DNA of 64,000 bases from Corbicula japonica (GCA_038501625.1 JAZAYU010000174.1:682001-746000), one strand, 5' to 3'; counted from the stretch's first letter, positions 39,058-50,429 are shown. Translations and numbers: made by a program. The notes: a model not told the origin generated them from the sequence alone.

Positions 39058-39530
39058 CTGTATAGCGCTTAATAGTGGCGGTGTCAAATTTTGGCGCATT
39101 TTAAAGTGTTTTATATTGGCGGGGTCATATATTGGCACTAACAAGCCAGACCACCAAAATAAAATCTTAGATGAAAAATGGCGGAAATTTGACAATGGAA
39201 GAGAAAAGTAAACGTCGCAGTTATTCTATTGTAAAATTTTAAGTGTGAAAACATGATCGCAGCTACCTTAAACAGTACTTGATTGCTTTGTTTGATATTC
39301 CAATTATATTCCTTTTGTTGACGCATTATAAGTTTACCTACTTGTTCAAAGAATATACATAATTTAGAAACATGCAACAATCTTTCTTCATCAGATGCCT
39401 TCCAGATATTAAATTCGCAGTGTTTTAAATTGACGAGAATTTTTATTGGTGGTGTTTTATATTGGCGCATCTTACCCTGACCGCCAATATAGCCAAAATT
39501 AAACCCCCGCTAATATTAGTACTTATACAG
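39058..39530. mobile_element. 473-bp TA-flanked TIR element
   Basis: Ends CTGTATA / TATACAG, with longer inner inverted repeats: ggcggtgtcaaattttggc at left, gccaaaattaaacccccgc at right. ggcg-rich motifs (ttatattggcgggg, tatattggcgcatc) repeat inside. TA at 39056-39057 and 39531-39532. Confidence 0.8.
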
Positions 39531-39532
39531 TA

Positions 39533-39710
39533 CAGTCAAACCTGTCTACAAAGAACACTCAGGGGACAGCTAAAAAGTGGTCTTTAAAGGCAGGTGGTCT
39601 CAGATCACATGTAAATTTGTTCTTCACATCAGTCAGTGGGGCAAATTAAGTGTGGTCTTTGTCCACAGGTGGTCTTTGTTTACAGGTGGTCTTTAGCACA
39701 GGTTTGACTG
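39533..39710. mobile_element. 178-bp TA-flanked MITE abutting the previous element
   Basis: CAGTCAAACCTGT at left, ACAGGTTTGACTG at right, TA at 39531-39532 and 39711-39712. Internal aggtggtctttg motifs repeat. The same TA dinucleotide serves as the flank of both elements. Confidence 0.85.
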
Positions 39711-39991
39711 TACTTCATTTCCAGCCAGCTTTTGTTAAGGAAATATCATCACTAGTTTTCTTGTTAATGACTTCATGCTTTGTTCTGACACAATAAATAA
39801 TGCTCAAATTACAAAGCATGCACTAAAACGAAAGAAAATTTCATTTGAATCAGAATTTTATGTACAATAAATATAATAACAAAAACAAGTAACAATGATC
39901 TCTTGCAGGAATTTGTCAAAATAATGTTGAGTTTTCAAGAAATTTTAAGAAAGTCTCTTTTACATTGCAGTCTAATCTCAGATTCTACACT

Positions 39992-40128
39992 CAGGTTGCT
40001 TTTAATTAATTAGATCATTGCTGACCATGAAGCAAACAGAGTAGATCCAGATCAGAACACTTGACTGACCACACTGATAGAGATCTAGACTGGTGTAAAA
40101 GCCACATCCATAAACTAAAGGGTTAAGA
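39992..40128 (-). mobile_element. Family A MITE, degenerate
   Basis: Loop remnant (gatcattgctgaccatgaag), arms, and aactaaagggttaag end. Confidence 0.6.
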
Positions 40129-40224
40129 ATCAAAATATTCTAGATTCGGATGAACCGGCTCATTGTTAGGACCAATTTCTTTCTATAATCAGAAAATACT
40201 TGAAAGCAATAATCACATGATAAT

Positions 40225-40437
40225 TAACCCTTTACTTCATGGGTGGTTCATATCTTATGTGAAAACAGTGTTGATCATACAACCAGATCAGCCAGCATAT
40301 CTGTGCTCTCTAATCAGAACCTTAAATGTTTGCTTTTAGATTCACAAGGTTGTACCTACTGATCTGGATCTGCTTTTGCCTATGCAATAAAAGTGGGGGT
40401 TTTGTCTATGCAATAAAAGTGGTGGTAAAATTTCATC
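40225..40437 (-). mobile_element. Family A MITE, degenerate
   Basis: TTAACCCTTTACTTC start, partial arms, and the near-terminal phrase tatgcaataaaagtgg present twice. Confidence 0.65.
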
Positions 40438-40603
40438 ATTTAAATTCACATGTTTCTACATGTGAAACAGAGCCTCTTGCAGCAAGATGAGAAATGATAT
40501 CATTAAGGTATGCAGATGTCATTCAAGATAAACTACAAAAAATAAATAATAATTCAACTGCAGACAGAATCACAAGGATCTTCATAGAAAATAATAGACA
40601 TAC

Positions 40604-40755
40604 GCACTGCGGGGAATCACACGGTTTTGTTTTGATACCATGCACAGTTAATGGCTGACCAAAATCACCGGTAGCCCACATCGGTTTATTTTTAAGATAG
40701 AGTCTATCATAAGCAGAATTCTTAAATTTCTTTTCCATTGGTACTTTACCTTCCC
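40604..40755 (-). CDS. Candidate internal exon of an unrecognised gene
   Basis: On the minus strand a frame of 50 codons is bounded by a possible acceptor (caactctgag|GG) and a donor TGC|GTATGT. It reads VPMEKKFKNSAYDRLY, then LKNKPMWATGDFGQPL and TVHGIKTKPCDSPQC. Composition is protein-like and no repeat family covers it. I do not recognise the family. It could instead be a first exon starting at the internal ATG. No partner exon was found with confidence. Confidence 0.4.
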
Positions 40756-40910
40756 CTCAGAGTTGATAAGAGAATAAAATAACAGACATAAGAGAATCTT
40801 TCCAAAAAAGACAAATTAAGAAAATGTCACAATAAACTAAAACACATCTTTTTATTGTTAAATCTACTTTATCATAATGGGTGAATACTGTGATGTAAAG
40901 ACCTTGCTAT

Positions 40911-41250
40911 TTAACCCTTTCCTCCATATATACCAATTTTTACGCATGTGTGACCAGTGTAGATCAAGAACAGCCAGCACATCCATGCCATCTGATCAGG
41001 ATCTGCACTGGTAGCATTTTGGTCAGAAATAACCTAATGAATAAAAAAGCTAACAGTTTATATCCTGATCAGACGGCATGGATGTGCTGTCTGATCAGGA
41101 TCTGCACTGGTCGCATTTTGGGCAGAAATAGCATAATGAATAAAAAAGCTAACAGTTTAGATCCTGATCAGATGGCATGGATGTGCTCGCTGATCTGGAT
41201 CTAAACTGTTTGCCCAGGCAATTAAGGTGTGTCTATGGAGGAAAGGGTTG
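40911..41250 (+). mobile_element. Family A MITE, three-arm variant
   Basis: Well-preserved ends (TTAACCCTTTCCTCC ... ggaggaaagggtt). The unit gatctgcactggt...ataaaaaagctaacagttta is present twice, so the element is ~340 bp and stays open as an 84-codon frame with repeated DPDQ peptides. Confidence 0.88.
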
Positions 41251-41335
41251 AAAAAGTCTGCTGCCTTCATGTACCTTCCATGGTAAGACCCCACAACCAC
41301 CCCACCCCCTTTTACATTTTGTAGTCACAATTCAT

Positions 41336-41343
41336 ACCCCCCC

Positions 41344-41374
<31 letters not shown>
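41336..41374. repeat. Poly-C run followed by (AC)n
   Basis: About 24 consecutive C followed by seven CA dinucleotides. Run length is likely unreliable in any assembly. Confidence 0.9.
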
Positions 41375-41375
<1 letters not shown>

Positions 41376-41561
41376 TGTAAAGGTTCCTACAAATCCATTC
41401 ATTAGCACCAGACTGAACACTGATTGATTTTACACTTACATGGTGATGTAAACCCTTCAGACTGTCATTAAAGTGCACTCACTGCTTGATGACTTACAGA
41501 TAACCAACTGTATCATACATCAATCCTACATCTGTCTGACTAGACAATCACATGACTGTAA

Positions 41562-41697
41562 AAGGTTATAAAACTGAGTTTGGAAACCAGTCTCAAATCT
41601 CAAGCATCTGATTTGCTGAAATGGCAACTTGTTGCCATTTCAGCCAATCAGATGCTTGAGATTTGCGACTGGTTTCCAAACTCAGTTTTATAACCTT
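41562..41697. mobile_element. Family B foldback MITE
   Basis: Complete, aaggttataaaactgagttt to aaactcagttttataacctt. Confidence 0.88.
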
Positions 41698-41888
41698 GAC
41701 CAGTCTGCAAATGGCTTTGCAACCACCCTGATTTCCTCTCAACAAGTTATTTTTGCCTTTTCACATCTCACCAATTAAGTTATAATTCTATAATGAAATA
41801 TTTTGAATTTTGCACAAATAAATTTTTAAATACTATGAATTAATTAACATTAAATTATGACGATTTTCACAGGCAAACTTATTCCGCA

Positions 41889-42026
41889 TCAACCCTTTTC
41901 TCTATATATACGCATTTTTATGCATGTGCAACCAGTGTAGATCCAGATCAGCCGACACATTTGTGGATCTGGATCTACACTGTTTGCCCATACAACAAAG
42001 GTTTATCTATGGAGGAAAGGGTTAAA
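41889..42026 (+). mobile_element. Family A MITE, loopless short form
   Basis: Left end aacccttttctctatatat, arms fused without loop (gccgacacatttgtggatctg), right end ggaggaaagggttaa. Confidence 0.85.
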
Positions 42027-42029
42027 CAC

Positions 42030-43350
42030 TAAACAAAATGAAGACAGCAAAAAAAGAAAAAAACAGGAAATTTTATGCCCATAAAAATGCATTTATAAAT
42101 ATTCCTTTGCTAAACGGTCACAAAAAATAAAATTTCAAGGTATAAAACCCTGATTACCAGTAACTTACTGTGTAGCATAAAAACCATTTCAAGTTTTAAA
42201 TAACCTTGTTATTGCAAAGTAACTATTTCTCAACATTAAGAAACACCTGCTGCTCCAGTTTTTAAAAAGGAAGATCTATTATTATTTCTCGAAACATTTC
42301 CTGAAAGTGGAACCACATGCTGAAGAAAAGTTGATAAATTGAAAGGACTGCTTTGTCTATAGATCTGTCACAAAATCTTCATCTTAGCAATTTCATAATT
42401 TTTCTTATTAAACTTTCAAATTACACATTAAATTAGGTAAAGCTCACATCTGCAAGACTTATGCCCTGTTGTGTACTTTGAATTTCTCATGAAAACTTAC
42501 TTTACCGTTTCTTTTAAAACTTTCAAATAATATTGCTTTTGGTTAACAGGGACATCATAAACCAATGAGTTATGTCCCTTTTTGTACTTTGATTTTGTCA
42601 TGAAAACTTTAAGACTTAAACTATGGCTATAATTTTGTAATTTCTTAACATTTCTTAATTTTTTACTTGATGACAGTCGCAATGACAAAATTTTTATTAG
42701 TACAATACCTTTAGGATGTAGAATTGTGAATTATCAGTTTTTGTTAAGTTTTTGTTTGCTGCTGGTTTTGAAAACAAAATCTCTCATGTCAAAAAGAATT
42801 TAGCAAATTATCAGTGACAAAAGTGCTTTAAGTTCGTTACTGTCTGTCAATCTTATCAGAAAACTTCATACCGTGAGTTATTGTCAAGAGGTTAATTAAA
42901 TTTTCTTTTAGCTTCTATTTTTCGGCGTTAGCTGTCTAAGCTCACTTTTGACCTAGTTTTTCGACCAATGAAATATTGTAAATAAAATTTATTATGCAGC
43001 GGGAAAATCAAATAGATTATTTTGATTGGTTATTAGTGGGTCTTGTTAATGATTACCGTAACGATTTTTATATTGTGTGTAAGTATTTACCTGGCTCTTA
43101 TATGTTCGGGCATTTTCGTTTTAAAAAGCGTTTATTGTTTTGGAGAAAAAGATATTAACAGTATAAATAACCAGTTAAGTCAATTGATGGCTTAAATACG
43201 ATTTTATATGGAATATTCATAGGTGTCAGGTAAACACTCGAGTACAATACACAGTGTAAAACGACAGAGAAGTGCAGATATTTCTGGTTCTTACTGGTTC
43301 CTTTCTAGTTCCTTTGATACTGATTGTTAATTTCATGTCCAGAAATGCAA
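42030..43350. other. Intergenic stretch, nothing recognised
   Basis: AT-rich; no convincing exon, repeat or RNA gene. Confidence 0.5.
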
Positions 43351-43352
43351 AA

Positions 43353-43421
43353 CGCCTTGGTGTAGTGGTTATCACACTCGCCTCTCAAGCGGAGTCCCCG
43401 GGTTCAATACTCGGGAGGGAC
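43353..43421 (+). tRNA. tRNA-Glu(CTC)-like sequence, probably a pseudogene or SINE head
   Basis: D-arm/A-box tgtagtggttat, anticodon loop CTCTCAA (anticodon CTC), T-arm ccgggttcaatactcgg. The 5' end (gccttgg) does not pair with the 3' end (agggaca), and the anticodon stem has an extra base, so a functional tRNA is unlikely. Confidence 0.5.
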
Positions 43422-43949
43422 ACTTTCTTTTAAAGTTAATTTACGTAAAAGTTGGTAGATTTCGCTCTTGTAACAAGTTGTTATTATTTTCATTTATTGT
43501 ATTTTAATGACATTTATTCATCATTAGTACTAACTCTACAAGAGGTATTTTATTGAAACTGAATAAATGTACAGTTAATGTTAGACATTCTTCTTTAATC
43601 GACGTATTATCACCAGACGAAATTTTTGCACGGTCTTTATTTCTTTCTTTCTTATATATAAAAATCTTTTCCATCAACGCCGTTTATCTTTTTTAAAGAT
43701 ATTTCTTGTTAGTTTTGTCTTATCAGGTCTTAGGTCCTCAGTGAATGCCTTTGAATATAATTATATCTGTAAAAAGAAGCAAAATTGTATCAACCTAAAT
43801 ATATCTACATGATAGGATGAGCTGTAAAGCACATGAACATTTCAAAAGAAAGTTTCAGCTGGTTTTCAACAGACCTCTGTACAGGAATTCCACTAGCTGC
43901 TAAATCTGATCACCTTTGCAGATTTTAAAATAGCATACATGTACCCTAG

Positions 43950-45203
43950 TTAAGTAAATTCATTGGGGTCATAACATGGTCGACTGTAAATTTCAGGAAC
44001 CCAAGGGAAATCTCCTGTGTCAAATGAAACCCCTGAACTAATGATCTTATTATGGGACGTTTCATTATTATCTGATGAAAAATAAAGGTCTGAATCTGCC
44101 CAAATACCACTAAAATCTTTCCCCGATCATTTTTCATTCAATGCCATCTAAAAAAAACAAACAGATCTCTATGGCAAAACATTTTGCTACTTCTCAAATT
44201 TCCTGTTGTTATTTTGCATACAGGTTTCTTTTGTAAATATGATGATTTTTTCTTCTTGTTTTGTATATGACTGATGATCACTTTGTTGATCTGAGCTGTG
44301 AATAGTTAATTCATAAAAAAACAGATCCTGAGCAACATTAAATAAATGAGTTTTAATGTCTTCATTTAATAAAATCCCTGAATTTTTTGTTTTGCTGATT
44401 TCCTGCTTGGGCAGACAACTGAATACCTAATACATACTGAATAAAGAATCTGATACTTATGGGAATAATAAACTTACTAGGGAAATGGTCAAATAAAGGG
44501 GATAATGTGGAAGAACAGTGGTCTAGGGGTAGAGCGTCGGACTCCAGATCCGGAGACTGCGGGTTCGAGTCCCACCAGGGATGAGGTTCGTCTGCAGTTT
44601 TCTCAATCCTAATTCGGCGCGAGTACTGGTTGGTAACCCAGGAAGCAGTCATCGAGCGTGATTAATATAAGTTGGTAATAACTTGTTTCACAATCGATGT
44701 AAAATAAATAAGTTAAAACTTTAAACTAAAGGGGATATACATGATCGGGGAATGGCCAAAATGGGGTCATACATGATTTGGGAAAGGCCAAGAAGGGCAC
44801 TGGCCTTAAAAAAATCTTTAGGGTTGACAATGAATGAGAAAATCTCTGTACAAAATGTACTTGCCTTAATAAAACTCAACCATCATGAAACTTTTAGATT
44901 TGACCAGAATTTTAAACAGAATGTGTTTTGTAACAATTTCAGTTTGCAAATAATGTGAATCTGGAGACTGACAGATCAGTGTGATTGAATTTCAATGTCA
45001 ATTATAATTCACTTGCAAATCATGTCAGTGGGTCAGTGGATTTTTCTATGCCAGAAGAGCTTACATGATCAGGTACATTATGGCCTACAGAGTCACGGAA
45101 TAATGATGGGTGGAAAAGGTCTAGAGGGACCAAGCTGTCACCATTAAATCCCTCTTCGCCTGGCCTAGAGAGATGGCTAAATGCATACAGGAACCTTCCT
45201 GTT
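43950..45203 (-). CDS. Candidate three-exon 3' part of an unrecognised gene
   Basis: Three minus-strand frames can be joined in phase. (a) 45065-45203, acceptor attttcag|A, donor CAT|GTAAGC, reading TGRFLYAFSHLSRPGEEG then DSLVPLDLFHPSLFRD. (b) 44222-44402, acceptor aagcag|GAA, donor CCT|GTATGC, reading GILLNEDIKTHLFNVAQ then SYTKQEEKIIIFTKE. (c) 43950-44095, acceptor gggcag|AT, reading DLYFSSDNNETS then FDTGDFPWVPEIYSRPCY and TAA. The codons look protein-like and exon (a) is well bounded. Weaknesses: exons (b) and (c) have poor acceptors; a stronger acceptor near 44150 would give an early stop; exon (c) is also open in a second frame. A SINE lies in intron a-b. No family recognised; upstream exons are not found. 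Confidence 0.35.
44505..44726 (+). mobile_element. tRNA-derived SINE with 11-bp target duplication
   Basis: A-box tggtctaggggtag, anticodon-like loop CTCCAGA, B-box ggttcgagtcc at 44562-44572, then a tRNA-unrelated body and a tail ataacttgtttcacaatcg. Flanked by the exact repeat TAAAGGGGATA at 44494-44504 and 44727-44737. The minus-strand peptide WDSNPQSPDLESDALPLDH is the translated SINE head. Confidence 0.9.
45065..45203 (-). CDS. Candidate exon (a) of the unrecognised gene
   Basis: The best-supported of the three: T-containing acceptor ttttattttcag, consensus-like donor GTAAGC, 46 codons plus one base, no repeat overlap. If the join is right the protein continues from ...GHNVPDH into exon (b) in phase 0. 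Confidence 0.5.
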
Positions 45204-45537
45204 CTGAAAATAAAATACCTACTTAATGCTAAAATGGGCAATTGTGATCAACAAAATTTATCGGTAGTCTCTGTGAAATTTTGCTCTTTTTTCTCTTCAT
45301 CCCCTCACCAACCCCACTAGCCTTTAAAACCACAATAATAAAATATATGTTTGTAAAATTTAATAATTTTACAGTATTTGATCTTTCACGTGATATTTAA
45401 CCTGGACTATAATTAATCATGTCATAAGCAACAAAGAAGATCTTATGAAAAAGTGACAGACGATGTCACTCACTTTTGAAAGTCATAAAAACTTGCCTCA
45501 TACTGATACAATGTATATAAAAAATCTTTGTACCTAT

Positions 45538-45655
45538 CTGGACCAATTTTATACATTTACACACTTGAGAGGGGGACAAACATGTGAAAAAAAGGATATA
45601 AACAAATTTGTATCTGGACCAATTTTATCACTTTACACACTTGAAAGTATAGCTA
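45538..45655. repeat. Tandem pair, ~70-bp period
   Basis: tctggaccaattttat...tttacacacttgaga and tctggaccaattttat...tttacacacttgaaa. Confidence 0.7.
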
Positions 45656-46160
45656 AGCTACATTCCGCCAAATGTGCAACCAGGACGAGCTAGCACATTC
45701 AGGCAGTCCGACCAGGGTTTACATCTTCCATTATTCAGTCAATCTACAATGAAGTAAAAGTAGGCCCATTACTCATCCCACATTTAGCAGGCAATGGGTT
45801 AAGTTGTACCAAAAAAGGCAGTGAAAAAATTGGTGTACCCACTTTCAGGACCAATCTTGATCTTATCTTATGGAGGTCACATAAACATGCATTGTTGAAA
45901 CAACTGCTGACCTAGATATCAATCTGATTAAAATCATTTCCTGAAAACCGCTACACACTATCAGGATCTGACAACAAGTTACTAATATGTGCTATGATCA
46001 CTAACCCTTTGAAACGATCACTAGGTTGCCTACAAAATCGCAGAAGTGAAAGTAAAAATAGTATTTTAAACCATGGACAGTGTTGAAAGCCTGCGCAAGA
46101 CATATTATACTGAAGAGATATGTGTTTATGTAGTATTGCATTCATTTCTAATGTAATGAC

Positions 46161-46955
46161 TAGTGATGTTCTGATTGTCGCCGATAATCGAGTAATTGTC
46201 GCTGAAGTTTCAAAGTCGGCGACATCGATTCTGAACCCAGAGAATCGATTCTAGTCGCTAATTCTGTTAACAAGTTAAACCCACTTTGAAGACAATTGAC
46301 AGATGTCTCCGACACGGCGAAAGTCCAGTGTATATCTTTTCGCGCTTAAATCTTCTTTGTGTTACTTCTTTTAGATATAACTGCTCTTAAACGTGGAGAA
46401 AACATGGCCTGTCCGTGATCGAAATAATAATCAACTTTTCAAAAGCCCTGTTAATACAGCATCAGATGATTGGCGATATTTTGGTTTTTATATGAACCAG
46501 GGTGTCGGGGTTTAGCGCCAGTTAAGGAAAACCTCGACACATCCAAAGCTACCTGTAGAATATGCTTCAAGACTTATTACAGCAACAAAGGTACACCACC
46601 CACATTTTAGAATTGTGAAAAATTTTCGGATTTTATTTCTGACGAGCTAAATAATAATTATGTTCACATCTTCGAAATTGAAAAAAGAAGTTTGAGGCTC
46701 TTATTACCTGAAAAAACAGAACAGGTCAATGCAGTACAAAAAGCAGTTGTGTCAAGTAAGCTTGTAAACTAAAATAATAAAAGTAGTCCTATAATAATAT
46801 GAAAGTATTGAGACAGGTGTGCTTTTGGTACAAAATGTACACTACAGTACATTGAAGTCGTCTGATTCCGATTCTTTCCGATTAATTGGATCGGACAGGT
46901 ATGAGAATCGGACCAATTAATCGATTCCACTCCAGCCGTCCGATTCTCATCACTA
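46161..46955. mobile_element. hAT element, 795 bp, with BED-finger remnant
   Basis: Exact 8-bp direct repeat GTAATGAC at 46153-46160 and 46956-46963. Termini TAGTGATG / CATCACTA. Subterminal regions hold repeated gaatcgatt/cgattctc motifs near both ends. A piece of hAT transposase lies inside. Confidence 0.88.
46497..46787 (+). pseudogene. hAT transposase fragment (BED zinc finger)
   Basis: The frame reads GLAPVKENLDTSKATCRICF then KTYYSNKGTPPTF and a TAG. After that the same frame continues (NCEKFSDFISDELN ...) to TAA. SKATC-x-x-C with following basic/aromatic residues is the first half of a BED finger as found at the N-terminus of hAT transposases. The expected H-x(3-5)-H half and the whole catalytic domain are missing. 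Confidence 0.65.
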
Positions 46956-47025
46956 GTAATGACATTATCAGATCATTTTGCGAGCGTTATAAATCATACT
47001 TCCTGTGTTGACAATTTTTAAAAAT

Positions 47026-47053
47026 AGTAATCGGGGGAAAACCCCTATTACTT
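47026..47053. repeat. Short hairpin
   Basis: agtaatcggggg / cccctattact around AAAA. Confidence 0.5.
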
Positions 47054-47145
47054 ATGTACGGTGTTTGCGAGTCGTCAGTAGATGTAACGTTTTGTTAGAT
47101 CTGACTTTAGTGAGATTGACCTAGATATCTAATCCTTAATTTCTC

Positions 47146-48646
47146 TATACGCCTTTCCAATAATTCGATGAATTTATTTGGTTACCTCCCCTGTCCAGTC
47201 ACGTGACTGCTTTACAGGAAAAATGATTGCGCGCTGTAATAACGTAATAGGGAATATGTTCCTACAACTTTCATTTTTATCATAAAATTATTTTTTGAAA
47301 AATGTATTTTCTCTTTGAATTAGTAATAATACATCAGCGTCATGATATTTTTGAAAATAATTGATTAAACAATCAGGTTTCTGACTAAAAGTGTCAATTC
47401 ATTATTCCTCGCATTAAACACTAAACGACTTGAACTAACAAACAGTCGCAGTGTTCTCTTCACGGCTTAATTGAGTCTCGTTTCCGGATTAGCGTGTCTA
47501 TTCAACTACTGACATCATGTTGTGATTATGTCGGCGGCGATTGATTTTGAAGGCGGCATGCCATAAACATGTCAAACTGTCTCGCACACGGGGTCATCTG
47601 TCAATTACATAAAGGGGCAGATATCATTGACCAATAGAGATCGTGTAATTTCTGTTTGCAAGGTATCTACACCTCCCAATTCTTAAGTATTTTGGAGTCC
47701 TTTAACTACTGGATGTGCCAGCAAATGTATTTGATTTAGCACTTATATGGATTCTTAATCAACATTACGACACGTTATAGAAACAAAAGCCGTCAATAAG
47801 AAACAAATCTTGTCAAAACATTTTATATATGTTTAATTAAGAGTTTGGGCTTTTATGCCAAAATTACAATCTGTCAAACCTAAGAAATCTAAATTGGATA
47901 TTCAACCATATTGTGATATAAATATTCCCATCTTTTTGGAAGCCGGCATCTAAATCCTTGGATTTTATTCTACGAATGATACTTCTACAACAAACAATAA
48001 GATTACCGATCCTGTTTTATTTCAAGACAGAATCAATCATATTTGCTTGTGAAGTATACATAACATTTTAAATATTCAAATTATTTATTCGTTGACCATA
48101 AACGCCTCAAATTTTTAGGACAATTCTATCGTTCAAATGTGTAAGTATGAACAAATTCAGATTGTATTTTTTGTCTACAGATCATGTAACCAGATGTTGA
48201 CATATCACGATTTCCGGATAATAGCGCAATACTAGCCTATGCAATTTGCAACATTTACACCAGTAAAATATATTTTCAGCAGAAAAGATATTAAGAAGAA
48301 ATTGTTGTACATAATTGGTAAAATTAATGCTTATGTTTGTCCAAATTGCGTTTCATACTGCCTACTATCAACAAGAATGGTACATGTTCTTAAATCATTA
48401 AAAATCTAATTATCTAACAAATAGTAAACATAAAAAAGTCTGGCTAGAATAACAGACCAGCAACTTATTTTTTCACCGCCGGCGACGAAAGCAGACCTGC
48501 AAAATAGCGGATAAGGTTAACTATTATGTGCTTAAGCCATTAGCCCGATCGTTCAGCTATCCTGCAGAGCCTCGTTTTGGATTGATTTTCTGTCGCGGGA
48601 AGTAACTCGTACAGGACTGCGAAACTGTTTATTGGAAAGGCGTATA
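47146..48646. mobile_element. 1.5-kb element with perfect 18-bp terminal inverted repeats
   Basis: TATACGCCTTTCCAATAA at 47146-47163 and its exact inverse at 48629-48646. No frame of note inside, so it is non-autonomous. Family A lies immediately to the right. Confidence 0.75.
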
Positions 48647-48649
48647 TGG

Positions 48650-48868
48650 GTTTTATTGTTATGTGTGACCTGTGTGTAGTTCCAGATCAGCCAGAAAATC
48701 TTTGCAATCTGATCTGGATCTACAATGGTTTTTTGTGGTCAGCAATAACCTAATGGATCTAAAAGCAAACTGTGTAGATTCTGATCAGATGGCATTTATA
48801 TGCCTGCTGATCTGGATCTACACTGTTCACCCATGAGATAAAAACCTTATCTATGGAGAAAAGAACTA
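48650..48868 (+). mobile_element. Family A MITE
   Basis: Arms gtgtagttccagatcagcc and gctgatctggatctacac with the direct loop (tggtcagcaataacctaatgg); right end tatggagaaaagaac. Confidence 0.8.
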
Positions 48869-48887
48869 AACTTATTGTTGAGGGTTT

Positions 48888-48918
48888 TTAGACTTTCGCG
48901 CGCATGCGCGAAAGTCTT
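48888..48918. repeat. GC-rich near-palindrome
   Basis: gactttcgcgcgcatgcgcg then aaagtc, a CpG-dense dyad in AT-rich surroundings; a related ggcgcgaaagtctttc occurs near 50107. Confidence 0.6.
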
Positions 48919-49764
48919 AAGCTAGAAGTCTAGAACACGGCGATGCGCAGTTTTTAACTTCCGGTGTATCACTGCGACATCGAGCGTATTCAAGTAAGCG
49001 GGGTTTTGTGGTCACCGCGAGAGCAGGACGAAATGAAATGCAGACGTTTTAAGCACATTCAAGCACACAATTCCACGAAAGAATAGTGATCTATAGTATG
49101 TGTCCGTGTAATTTTGTAGCGTCCATGCCAAAAACTCCATCAAACAAATGTTGAGTGAAATCACGTTCAGCTACGTTAGTGAACAAACAGCTGAATATGC
49201 ATGAGTAGTTTAGTTACGCCTAACAAGTTCCATAGTTGTGCGGCATCAGAAAGTAGTGCATATTAAAAAAGTAAATTTATTACGAACGATGACGAACATT
49301 TGTACAGACAGTGCGACAAAGAAAAGAAGAAAACAATATTATGTTGTTGTTCAAACAAAAATTAAGGGATATTAAAAATCCAATTATAAAGAAATCAGTC
49401 ACGTGATCAGTGACTAAACTGTATTCAGGTCAGCAAGAAACACGTCTCTTTTTATCAGGATGTTGTTTTGTTTTAGACAATTAACAGTTTAGCAATCTCT
49501 TATTACTCTCTTAATTGAATTTGTTTTATCTCTAACAAGGAAATAACGGTTGTGCCTATCTTAACATTGGCCAATGCTTGTTAAATGCTGGCAATTACTC
49601 ATGGGAGATGTAACATGATACTATGAATGAACATTCTCTATAAAGTTTAAGTAGCACCGCTACTAATTAATATGAATAGCTTATGTCTCATTGAGACTAG
49701 AAGTATACTCTACAGGATTTAGTATTGTTTAGCCAGCTTATACACTACATAACATTTGCATAAA

Positions 49765-50010
49765 TAGTAGACAGGGGCGGATCCAGGATTTCAGCAAGGG
49801 GGGTTCAACTCAGCGAGTTATTTTTTAACAATGTTAATTTTAACTAAGCTAGAAAATCAGTCCGTTTATGAGGCCCAAATTAATTTGTAAGAGGCCTAAC
49901 TTATCATGGGGGGTCCGGGAAAATTTGAAAATCTATATGCCAAATCCCGCATTCTGGGGTATTTTGTGGGGATTTTATAGCAGATGTTTGACTACTCTTT
50001 CATACTGGCC
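49765..50010 (+). repeat. Family D repeat copy
   Basis: Starts caggggcggatccaggattt, followed by cagcaaggggggttcaactc and ending near cattctggggtattttgtgg. Two further copies are at 57883 and 63654, same orientation. Confidence 0.85.
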
Positions 50011-50429
50011 GTGAGCAAGTATTTAAGTTGACATGCAGTTTCTATCGTGTGCACATATTAAACGATGTTAGCCAGAGTTGACATTCAGCTGCGTAATGTA
50101 ATTCTCCGGCGCGAAAGTCTTTCAACGCTTTCAGCGCTTTGATTTTCTACTCCAACGGTTTCTTGCAAACCCTGACAACAATGAATTATTGAATTTAGAA
50201 TGCTGTTAAAGAGATGTAACTATTAAAATTTGTTATATTTATTTTTGTTCATTCTAACCCATAAAGGCCAATACATTAATTTACAGACCACTGCATACCC
50301 AGATGAGCCTGTAGATTGGTTTAGACTGATCAGGATCTAAACTGTGGGCTATTTCTGCAAATAATTATATGAAAACATAAACAACTGTCCTACTAAGAAA
50401 GGTACATCTAGTCATGTAATGGGTAAACG

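Noticed and set aside
43353..43421. Functional tRNA-Glu gene
   Set aside because: The acceptor stem does not pair and the anticodon stem has an extra base; listed only as tRNA-like.
43946..44137. 63-codon minus-strand frame starting MKNDRGKILVV
   Set aside because: It overlaps the candidate exon (c) in another frame. The alternative frame (FDTGDFPWVPEIYS) has a more protein-like composition and a phase-compatible upstream exon.
44362..44652. 96-codon minus-strand frame with WDSNPQSPDLESDALPLDH
   Set aside because: It translates the tRNA-like head of the SINE at 44505-44726.
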